A stretch of DNA of 45,264 nucleotides, taken from assembly GCA_016215705.1 (NCBI GenBank), contig JACRIR010000077.1, positions 1 to 45,264 on the forward strand. Reading direction: 5' to 3'. Of this stretch, positions 28,511 to 35,408 are shown piece after piece. The notes below the pieces were generated by a model. That model was not told the origin of the DNA and made no database searches. It saw only the letters and a list, made by a program, of their open reading frames with translations. The translations under genes and the position numbers were made by a program. The DNA comes from Candidatus Poribacteria bacterium (GTDB lineage Bacteria > Abyssobacteria > SURF-5). Within the stretch, counting starts at the first letter, position 1. Each line of letters opens with the position of its first letter.

Positions 28511-28539
28511 ATTGTACCATTCATGGTGAAATTTTGCAA
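28511..28539 (-). promoter_or_regulatory. Sigma70-like promoter for the twin-FHA gene
   Basis: On the minus strand TTGCAA (28534-28539) and TACAAT (complement of 28511-28516) are separated by exactly 17 nt, 4 of 6 and 5 of 6 consensus matches, with the -10 about 65 nt before the start codon. One of the better promoter matches in the window. Confidence 0.55.
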
Positions 28540-28706
28540 CCACATTCTTGGGATTGGCACATTTGTTTTTTGCCGGCGATTGATGATAAGCTCTATGCAC
28601 AAAGGACAATCTGGCGCCGGACGATTCAATTGTTCCGAGTTGGGACAAATTTGGAGGCGATCGTGAACCCCAGCCCGTGAACAACAAACCATGAGAGGAA
28701 AAACCA

Positions 28707-29858
28707 ATGAGAATAGCCAAGATCGAGGTTTTCACAGCCAAGCCGCCGCGCGCATGGATGAGCCCCGTCATGACGCGCATCCATACCGACGAAGGCATTA
28801 CCGGCATAGGAGAAGTGGCGCTCGCCTACGGCCTTGGCGGCGAGGCCGGAGCGCGGATGATCAAGGAAATAGCGGCATTCCTGCTGCTTGGCGAGGACCC
28901 TTTCCGGATCGAGTATATCTGGGACAGGATGTTTCGCGACACCTTCTGGGGACAAGGGGGCGGGCCGGTTGTTTACGGCGCAATGAGCGCTATCGATGAG
29001 GCCCTATATGACATAAAGGGCAAGGCCCTGAAAGTGCCCGCCTACGAACTGCTCGGCGGCAAGTGCCGCGACCGTATCCGCCTCTATGCGAACGGCTGGT
29101 ACGTCGGCGCAGCGGAACCTCACGAATATGCAGAGGCGGCGCGCAAAGTCGTCAGCGACGGGTACACCGCTATGAAATTTGACCCCTTCGCAATCAGGCC
29201 CGACGGCAGTTGGGGTTACCCCGGCCGGGTCATAGAGAAGGACATGGCCCAGTGCGTGTATAACCGGGTCAAGGCCGTTCGCGAAGCGGTCGGGCCCGAT
29301 GTTGATATCCTGATCGAATGTCACGGAAACCTGGGAACAACGTCTGCCATTCAGGTTGGGAAACGTCTCGAGGAACTTGCGCCCTTCTTCTACGAAGAGC
29401 CGGTCGATGCGCTAAATGTCGATTGCATGAAGAAAGTCGCCGAGAACGTCAACGTTCCCCTCGCGGCGGGCGAACGGCTATACAGCCGGTACCATTTTCG
29501 GAAGTACATCGAGGATCAGGCGCTCGATTTCTTGCAGCCGGATATCGGCTTGGCGGGCGGATTGACCGAAACCAAGAAGATCGCCACATATGCCGAGACG
29601 TACAACCTTGTCGTCGCGCCACACAATTGTGCGGGACCTGTTGCAACAGCCGCAGCGGTGCAACTCGACGCATGCATGACCAATTTCCTGATCCAGGAAT
29701 GGTTCCCATACTTCAGCGACGAACACTATGCGTTAGTCACGAGCCCACTCGAGAAAAAGGCCGTCAACGGCTATTTCGAGATTCCGAATACACCCGGCCT
29801 CGGCGTCGATCTCAGTCCTCAGGCTGTCAAGGAACTCGATTGCATTGTAGTTGAATGA
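28707..29858 (+). CDS. Mandelate racemase/muconate lactonizing enzyme-family dehydratase (enolase superfamily)
   Basis: Mg2+-dependent enolase-superfamily enzyme, 383 aa, probably a sugar-acid dehydratase of the galactonate or mannonate type. Likely metal ligands are Glu204 in LIECHGNLG, Glu230 in FFYEEPV and Glu256 in AAGERLYSR. His206 and His306 (in VAPHNCAGP) are candidate acid/base residues, with Asp279 in QPDIG as the partner. The KxK pair of racemases is replaced by MKFDP. Such dehydratases act in the breakdown of aldonic acids, which would fit the pentose glycosidases of this genome, but these genes are about 18 kb apart. AGAGGAAAA lies before the ATG. It converges with the flagellin-like gene, 34 nt apart. 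The substrate is not determined. Confidence 0.92.
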   Translation: MRIAKIEVFTAKPPRAWMSPVMTRIHTDEGITGIGEVALAYGLGGEAGARMIKEIAAFLLLGEDPFRIEYIWDRMFRDTFWGQGGGPVVYGAMSAIDEALYDIKGKALKVPAYELLGGKCRDRIRLYANGWYVGAAEPHEYAEAARKVVSDGYTAMKFDPFAIRPDGSWGYPGRVIEKDMAQCVYNRVKAVREAVGPDVDILIECHGNLGTTSAIQVGKRLEELAPFFYEEPVDALNVDCMKKVAENVNVPLAAGERLYSRYHFRKYIEDQALDFLQPDIGLAGGLTETKKIATYAETYNLVVAPHNCAGPVATAAAVQLDACMTNFLIQEWFPYFSDEHYALVTSPLEKKAVNGYFEIPNTPGLGVDLSPQAVKELDCIVVE

Positions 29859-29892
29859 GGTTTGAAAGCGACTTTTGATTGGGCCGTTGCGC

Positions 29893-30747
29893 TCATCCGA
29901 CTACGTCAAAAAGAACGCCTGTCCGGTCGCCGGCAATACTTTGCGCAATATCGCTCGCGCGCAGGCCGATTTCAGAGAGGACAATATCGTTCACAGGGCC
30001 CGAAAAACCGGCCCCGGCCGCAGACGAAACGCCCACTGGATTCCTCGCAAGGACTTCGATATTGCGAGAAGCCGCGTCGAGCGTCTCGGTCTCGAAAGTC
30101 TCAAGGTCAGTTCGGGTTTGCGCGATGTCTCTTACTGCCGCGTCCACTACCAGAAGCGAGTCGTCAGCCCCTTGAGCCGTGGTGACATCTATCTCCGCCA
30201 GGCTATTAAAACCGCTAACGTTCTCCACGCCTCGACCGAGATGGTCGGGGGAAAGGTCGCGGAGGGGTATCAGCACGACGCCGGTAGTCCCAAATCCGAA
30301 AGGATTTGTCCGGAAGGACCCGCTAAAGAGCGGACGACTCGCAAATCTGGCCGCTATGATAATCAGGTTGATTGCATCAATGTCTTTCTCGATTCGCTCC
30401 TGAATCTCCAGGAGTTCCGCATTCCCGATTGGTTGTCCGTCATTGCCCGCCACAAGAGTCAGCCGACGAATCTCGGCCAGTCGGCCGTCGATCTGTACGA
30501 GCGCCGCGTCCGCAGTCCGTACCAGCGCCACCGTCCGCGTCGTCGCCGTCGCCAATGCCACTACGTCGCCTATGCGGACTCGGGAAATGTCGCTGATGCC
30601 GAAGTCGCCCGCGACTCCGCCCGCAGGATTCGTGGAACCTATTGTGAAAGCGGACCCGAGCACCCGCGAATCCGTCCGCACCGCGTCCAGTGCAAAATCG
30701 GTTCGCCGGATACCCATAGGCGCCGAAAAATCGATCCTCAATCCCAT
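29893..30747 (-). CDS. Flagellin-like (FliC/FlgL) orphan protein
   Basis: Protein of 284 aa that resembles a diverged flagellin without a variable central domain. The N-terminal part carries the flagellin pattern of a long helix (RTVALVRTADAALVQIDGRL, then AEIRRLTLVAGND) followed by LLEIQERIEKDIDAINLI and SRPLFSG, matching the usual region that ends in N.KLL.G. The C-terminal part has the matching pattern (SLLVVDAAVRDIAQTRTDLE, then ETLDAASRNIEVLA) and a helical end. The extreme N-terminal residues (MGLRIDFSAPMGIRR) do not match normal flagellins. No other flagellar gene is in the window. It may be a functional filament or adhesin-like protein, or a relic; the frame is intact. GAGGGG lies about 9 nt before the start. 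Confidence 0.65.
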   Translation of the reverse strand: MGLRIDFSAPMGIRRTDFALDAVRTDSRVLGSAFTIGSTNPAGGVAGDFGISDISRVRIGDVVALATATTRTVALVRTADAALVQIDGRLAEIRRLTLVAGNDGQPIGNAELLEIQERIEKDIDAINLIIIAARFASRPLFSGSFRTNPFGFGTTGVVLIPLRDLSPDHLGRGVENVSGFNSLAEIDVTTAQGADDSLLVVDAAVRDIAQTRTDLETFETETLDAASRNIEVLARNPVGVSSAAGAGFSGPVNDIVLSEIGLRASDIAQSIAGDRTGVLFDVVG

Positions 30748-30943
30748 CCTTCAACACCCCTCAATCTCCTTCGAGGTTTCTTATTAAAGTATGTATCTGA
30801 AGTCTCGGAGTGGAAAACGGGAGGAAAGCCCCATCGTCTTGTTAGTGACTAGGTCCTTGGTTTTTCTTTGCGGGCTTTACGCCTTTGAGGTTAATGTCTG
30901 ATGCGAAGAGAGGACTCTGTGGAAATGCCAATAAGGAAGGTTA

Positions 30944-31903
30944 TTACTTCCGCTTGTGAGTCGCGTAGAAACCGACCCACTCGCCGTTTTTGAGGGTTTT
31001 ATCGAGGCGCCAGCCCAGCCGCGCCATTTCGCGGCGCACGGGGATGACTGACTCGCGCGTCAGTCCCGATGCGATAAGAGCCTTTCCCGCGAGCAGGCGT
31101 GTGATATCCGGTAGCAAAGGGAGCATTTCATGTCCTAACATGTTACACACGCCCAGATCGAATCGCCCTCTTATGGAAGGTCCAAACCGGTTGCACATTA
31201 TTCTCACCTTGGTAAGGACCCGATTAAATTTGCAGTTTTCTGTCGCGTTTTCTGTCGCGACTTCGTCCATTTCGACGGCCACCACGCTTCGCGCGCCGAG
31301 CTTTGCTGCTCCGATGGAAAGAATCGCGCTCCCCGCGCCAATGTCAATCACGCGAGAGCCCTGTCTCATATGAAGCTCCAGCAGTTTAAGACAAATCTGG
31401 GTTGTCGCATGGCTGCCGGTTCCGAACGCCATTCGCGGATATATGTAGATAACTATTTGGCCAGGTTTCTTCGGCGTTTCTATCCACGAGGGACAAATCA
31501 GAACCCTTCTTGTCACCCTCACGGGTTTCCAGTTTCGCCGCCATTCTTCGGCCCAGTCCTCTTCCGGAACTTCCTTGATATCGCCGACTTTCAGCTTTCG
31601 CCCGCCCGCGGCTGAGCCGCCCGCCGCCGATATCAGTTCCGCAATCAGTTCCATGTGTGCTTGCAGGTCGGCGGGATCAATCGCGTCTTCAAAATAGGCA
31701 TCAACTTGTTCCCGCTCCCCACCCTCGTCCTTTGATTCAATTCCGCAGCAGCGCAGCGACTGGACAGCGTCAACGAATGCGTCCATCGGAGACAGACCCG
31801 TTCTCTCAGGGTCCGTTCCTCGTTTCTCTGCGTCACCCTTGGCTACCGAGACAGTGACTTTATGCCAGATTTTTTCAGGTCTCTTGCTTTCAGGCTTTTT
31901 CAT
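30944..31903 (-). CDS. prmA: Ribosomal protein L11 methyltransferase-like protein
   Basis: SAM-dependent methyltransferase of the PrmA family, 319 aa, modifying lysines of ribosomal protein L11 or a related target in the cytoplasm. EDWAEEWRRNWKPVRV ends the N-terminal substrate-binding domain, PRMAFGTGSHATTQICLKLLE is the strongest family signature, and the SAM site is VIDIGAGSAILSIGAAKLGA. The usual N-[IL]-L motif is NMLG here. The N-terminal domain is longer and more polar than in E. coli PrmA (293 aa), with an insertion around SKDEGGEREQVDAYF. The start at 31903 (MKKPESKRPEK) is preferred over one 72 nt upstream because the upstream residues do not look like a family N terminus. Its promoter is not clear. 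Confidence 0.88.
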   Translation of the reverse strand: MKKPESKRPEKIWHKVTVSVAKGDAEKRGTDPERTGLSPMDAFVDAVQSLRCCGIESKDEGGEREQVDAYFEDAIDPADLQAHMELIAELISAAGGSAAGGRKLKVGDIKEVPEEDWAEEWRRNWKPVRVTRRVLICPSWIETPKKPGQIVIYIYPRMAFGTGSHATTQICLKLLELHMRQGSRVIDIGAGSAILSIGAAKLGARSVVAVEMDEVATENATENCKFNRVLTKVRIMCNRFGPSIRGRFDLGVCNMLGHEMLPLLPDITRLLAGKALIASGLTRESVIPVRREMARLGWRLDKTLKNGEWVGFYATHKRK

Positions 31904-32213
31904 AGCCGCCAGTATATCACATTGTGGGTCTATCCTTCCCTCTGTCGCAGCGTGATGCAATTGGTCTCGCGCCATGCACGACTAGCGACATTCATGCTCC
32001 CGAATTCGCAAAACCGTATTTGCCTGTTTCAAGAAACATGATTATAATATGGAAACTTTCAGCTTGGGCATCGGGAGCGTACGGAAGTAGTTGCGGGCGT
32101 TTGGCTAAGCAGTCTGCGTGAATTCTGAGCCCGTAGTCGGGGATACTACGCTGCTTGGCGCCCCCGGTCAAGAAACAGATGCGGGTTTCTTATGAGGTGG
32201 GGGAGGGCCTCCA
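31904..32213. other. Divergent gap and leader region before the ACIII operon
   Basis: About 310 nt without a gene. It holds the promoter listed at 32019-32048 and, downstream, an imperfect hairpin: AAGCA/TGCTT (32107-32111 with 32152-32156) and GCGT/ACGC (32116-32119 with 32148-32151), enclosing GTAGT/ACTAC (32133-32149 region). It could be a leader structure for the respiratory operon. Confidence 0.45.
32019..32048 (+). promoter_or_regulatory. Sigma70-like promoter of the ACIII operon
   Basis: A perfect -10 TATAAT at 32043-32048 with TTGCCT (4 of 6) at 32019-32024 and an 18-nt spacer, about 165 nt upstream of the first gene. No other promoter-like sequence of this quality is seen before the operon. 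Confidence 0.5.
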
Positions 32214-33518
32214 TTGGATTTTCCGGTCGTTGAAGTTCCTTTGATCGGTGGCCGTATGCTTATCGCACTTGTCGGAATCATCCATGTGCTGATAAGTCAT
32301 GGCTGCGCGGTGGGTGGCTCATTTTTTCTGGTCCTGCTCGAATATAAGTCGATTCGAGAACGCAACGAGCGACTCAACCTGGTGGCATATCGGCTGACTC
32401 GCTGGTTTTTTATCCTGACTACTTCCGTCGGCGCGATGACGGGTGTGGGCATCTGGTTTACCACTAACATGTTCTCGCCGGTGGGAATCGGATCGCTCCT
32501 GCGGGTGTTCTTTTGGGCGTGGTTCGTCGAATGGCTCGTATTCATAACCGAAATAGTTCTCGTGGCGGTTTACTACCTCTCGTGGCGGCGCATGTCGCCG
32601 CAGAAACATCTGAGAGTAGGAATCGCTTACATTCTGACCTCTTTACAAACCATGATCATAATCGTGGGAATTCTGGGGTTCCAGCTTACGTCCGGGAAAT
32701 GGATGTCCACTCGTTCGTTCTGGGACGGCTTTTTCAACCCCACATATGTTCCTCAGTTGTTCAGCAGAATCGCGTTGGCCGGGATTCTGGCCTGTGCATT
32801 CTGCCTTCTCATTTACGCCTTCCTGCGCGACCTGCGCGATGTCCGGACGCAGTTCCTGCGGTTCTCGGGCGCATACCTTCTGTTCGTGAGTCCGCTCTAT
32901 CTGCTCGCCACGTTCGCGTACTATCAGGTCTTGCCGGAGCGAGCGCAAGCTTTTATATCCGTCGCGCTTGTTACGCTCCAACTGACACAATACGCTCAAT
33001 GGAGCAAAATATTCTTCGTCGCTGTTGTGGGGGTTATGCTCTTGACGGGCGCCGTCTTATTTCTCAAGCAAAGGACATACGGCGTTCTTTCAATCTTGCC
33101 GATACTTGTGCTCACCGTCGCGGTTGCGCAATTCGAGAGGGTCCGCGAGTTCGCTCGCAAGCCCTACGTGGTCGACGGCTATTTATACAGCAACGGTTTT
33201 CGTAAGGTGGAACTACCCTTTATTTCGGACGTAGGGGCATCGCGATACGCAACATGGGCGTGGCGAGGGCTTGACCAGAAGAAAGGCGATGCCGCCTTGG
33301 GACACATGCTGTTCCGGCTGGAATGCTCGACTTGCCACACTTATCGCGGCATAAACGGGATTTTCAGGAAGAAGATACTTGCACCCGGCGAGGAAGCAGC
33401 GTTAAGATTTCTCAATACCTACGAGTTCTCGCATCCGTATATGCCCCCATTCGCCGGCACACAGAGTGAGAAAGAGGCCCTGGCGTATTTCTTGGGCGAA
33501 GGCGCAACGAAAAAATGA
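32214..33518 (+). CDS. CydA-like membrane protein with C-terminal cytochrome c domain, subunit 1
   Basis: Integral membrane protein of 434 aa with about nine hydrophobic helices followed by a periplasmic monohaem c domain (CSTCH at 371-375, distal ligand probably Met in YMPPF). The N-terminal half resembles cytochrome bd subunit I: LIALVGIIHVLISHGCAVGG with His24/His29 in the first helix, and SVGAMTGVGIWFTTN in the place of the CydA GVATGLTMEFQFGTNW region. At the position of the CydA b558 histidine it reads QLFSRIALAG, so that His is missing. The start is TTG at 32214, supported by GGGGAGGG 5-6 nt upstream and an in-frame stop at 32193; no earlier ATG exists. It overlaps the next gene by 4 nt. 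Assignment to the CydA superfamily is by eye. Confidence 0.8.
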   Translation: MDFPVVEVPLIGGRMLIALVGIIHVLISHGCAVGGSFFLVLLEYKSIRERNERLNLVAYRLTRWFFILTTSVGAMTGVGIWFTTNMFSPVGIGSLLRVFFWAWFVEWLVFITEIVLVAVYYLSWRRMSPQKHLRVGIAYILTSLQTMIIIVGILGFQLTSGKWMSTRSFWDGFFNPTYVPQLFSRIALAGILACAFCLLIYAFLRDLRDVRTQFLRFSGAYLLFVSPLYLLATFAYYQVLPERAQAFISVALVTLQLTQYAQWSKIFFVAVVGVMLLTGAVLFLKQRTYGVLSILPILVLTVAVAQFERVREFARKPYVVDGYLYSNGFRKVELPFISDVGASRYATWAWRGLDQKKGDAALGHMLFRLECSTCHTYRGINGIFRKKILAPGEEAALRFLNTYEFSHPYMPPFAGTQSEKEALAYFLGEGATKK

Positions 33519-34786
33519 CGAACATCCCCATCGACATACCGTTGTCATTGCCGGCGCCCGATGGCGTGCTCAAAGCGCTGCTCGTGATAACTTTCATCGT
33601 TCACATTCTGTTTGTCGGACTCATGGTCGGCGGCGCATATTGGAGCGTCATTTTCAAGCTGCTCGGCAAAGAAGACCCCTTCTACGAGCGCCTGGCAAGA
33701 GAAATACTCGATACGGTGACAATCAACAAAAGCCTTGCCGTTGTGCTTGGCGTGGCGCCGCTCCTGCTCATAGGACTGACATACACCGGTTACTGGTACA
33801 CTGCCAACATGATGACCGTCCCGGCGTTTCTGTCAATTATCTGGCTGGTAATCTTCGCGTTCCTATTTTTGTATGCCTACAAATACACATGGGACAGCCT
33901 TGGCGACCGAGCGCCGTTCCTCCATCTGTCCTTCGGATTGTCCGCCTGCGCAATCTTCGCTTTTGTGCCATTGATCTTTTTGGCCAATATCAACCTGATG
34001 CTCCTGCCATTCCGGTGGGATGCCACCAAAGGATTCATTCAGGCGCTGCTCTTGCCAAATGTCTTGTTCAGATACATGCACTTTTTCGTGGCCGTGTTCG
34101 CCATAATCGGATTCTTTGCTGCAATATATTTTTGGTGCCGAGGGCGGAAATCCGACGACCTGTTCTACATGCGGTCGCAAAAACTCGGCCTGAAATGGGC
34201 GTTGGGCGGCACATTGCTGCAAAGCATTTTTGGAACACTGAATTTCATATCCCTGCCGCAAGGCGCATACTCGAGAACTTTACTGATACATATTGCCGCC
34301 GCTCTGGCGCTGGCGGCGGTGGCCTGCATCGCGCTTGTGCGCGCGCTTCTGACGACGTCCGGCAAACCCATTGTCGCCGCCGTCGCGCTGCTCGGAGTAG
34401 TCGCTCTGCTAATGAGCTTCGTGCGGCATACCGTCAGGGAGAATCTCTTGCGAGAACCCCGAATGGTGGCCAACCAGCGCACGCTGGAATATCAAACATC
34501 GTTGGCGACGTTTCTGAAGACATACACGCCGGAAAGCGGGAAACTGCTCAGTGGCGAGGACCTGTTCAAGCGCTACTGCACGAGTTGTCACGCGCGCGAC
34601 CGGCTGCTCCTTGGGCCGTCAACGCAATACATGGTTCAGAAATACAAGGGCAAGAAGGAAGACATGGCGGCGTTTGTCTTGAACCCCAAGAAAGTCAATC
34701 CCGATCTTCCGAGCATGCCCAAACCTCCGATAGGTCAGTATGAAATCGAGGAGATTGTCGAATATATTCTGGGCGGGAGTCGCTAG
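33515..34786 (+). CDS. CydA-like membrane protein with C-terminal cytochrome c domain, subunit 2
   Basis: Distant paralogue of the preceding protein, 423 aa, same architecture: about nine membrane helices, then a monohaem c domain (CTSCH at 355-359; candidate Met ligand in LPSMPKPP). His30 in FIVHILFVGLMVGG matches the first-helix histidine of CydA. Unlike subunit 1 it keeps a histidine, His189 in RYMHFFVAVFAI, at the place of E. coli CydA His186. The ATGA overlap with subunit 1 and the 3-nt gap to actA show tight co-translation. Together the pair may form a haem-bearing membrane module that docks on ACIII, either passing electrons to an external acceptor through the c haems or reducing oxygen. 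The function is inferred only. Confidence 0.8.
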   Translation: MTNIPIDIPLSLPAPDGVLKALLVITFIVHILFVGLMVGGAYWSVIFKLLGKEDPFYERLAREILDTVTINKSLAVVLGVAPLLLIGLTYTGYWYTANMMTVPAFLSIIWLVIFAFLFLYAYKYTWDSLGDRAPFLHLSFGLSACAIFAFVPLIFLANINLMLLPFRWDATKGFIQALLLPNVLFRYMHFFVAVFAIIGFFAAIYFWCRGRKSDDLFYMRSQKLGLKWALGGTLLQSIFGTLNFISLPQGAYSRTLLIHIAAALALAAVACIALVRALLTTSGKPIVAAVALLGVVALLMSFVRHTVRENLLREPRMVANQRTLEYQTSLATFLKTYTPESGKLLSGEDLFKRYCTSCHARDRLLLGPSTQYMVQKYKGKKEDMAAFVLNPKKVNPDLPSMPKPPIGQYEIEEIVEYILGGSR

Positions 34787-34789
34787 ACC

Positions 34790-35299
34790 ATGAAGACAAT
34801 CGCGATCTACGTTGTGATTGTCGCATGGTTCGCCGCAGTTGTGGTGGCAGTGGCCGCGTTCGGGCTCATGCAGGAGCCATCAATGAGGCCAAAGCAGCCG
34901 ATCGAGTATCCTCACCATACCCATGTGCAAGACGTCGGCATGCAATGCCTCGATTGTCATCGCTATGCTGAAAAGTCGATATATGCCACCATCCCGGGAA
35001 CGGACATTTGCATGGGCTGTCATGAGTCTGTGGCCACCGATAAGCCGGAAATCATAAAACTGACGGAAGCATACCGTTCCGGCAAGCCGGTCGGGTGGGT
35101 GCGTGTGTATCAGGTGAAACCGCATGTCTACTTCTCGCACAAGCGGCATGTTCTGAGCGGCATGAAGTGCCAGGAATGTCACGGGCCGGTCGAGCAGATG
35201 ACCACCGTCCAGCGTGTCACCGACCTCGGCATGGGGTGGTGCGTGAAATGTCATAGAACCCGGGGAGCGCCGAGAGAGTGCGACACTTGTCATAAATGA
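34790..35299 (+). CDS. actA: ACIII pentahaem cytochrome c subunit
   Basis: Membrane-anchored periplasmic multihaem cytochrome, 169 aa. One N-terminal hydrophobic helix (AIYVVIVAWFAAVVVAVAAF) serves as anchor. Five CxxCH haem sites follow: CLDCH, CMGCH, CQECH, CVKCH and CDTCH, with extra histidines (YPHHTHV, FSHKRHV) for bis-His ligation. Five haems, the anchor and the position before a Mo/FeS fusion gene match ActA of alternative complex III. Starts 3 nt after the preceding stop. A REP-like hairpin follows it. Confidence 0.93.
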   Translation: MKTIAIYVVIVAWFAAVVVAVAAFGLMQEPSMRPKQPIEYPHHTHVQDVGMQCLDCHRYAEKSIYATIPGTDICMGCHESVATDKPEIIKLTEAYRSGKPVGWVRVYQVKPHVYFSHKRHVLSGMKCQECHGPVEQMTTVQRVTDLGMGWCVKCHRTRGAPRECDTCHK

Positions 35300-35336
35300 G
35301 TCCAAGGTCGCAATAGAGGGTGTCTGCGGGGCGTCT

Positions 35337-35385
35337 GGCCTTAATTCGGGGACACCATGCCGCATGGTGTCCCCGAATTAAGGCC
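35337..35385. repeat. REP-like perfect hairpin inside the ACIII operon
   Basis: Arms 35337-35359 and 35363-35385 are exact reverse complements (23 bp) with a CCG loop. The core is identical to those at 15982-16030 and 43780-43826. It fills much of the 109-nt gap between actA and actB, the only long gap in the first four genes of the operon, and could protect or attenuate the transcript there. Confidence 0.95.
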
Positions 35386-35408
35386 CCAAAGCCGAAGATC
35401 AAAAGAGA

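Noticed and set aside
29875-30852. 325-codon plus-strand frame over the flagellin-like gene
   Set aside because: The translation is arginine-rich and without domain pattern, as expected for the antisense of a GC-rich gene; the minus-strand frame has flagellin-like heptads and a ribosome site.
35337-35385. Intrinsic terminator between actA and actB
   Set aside because: The hairpin is perfect but no T-run follows on either strand, and the family occurs at unrelated positions; it is better described as a REP-like repeat.
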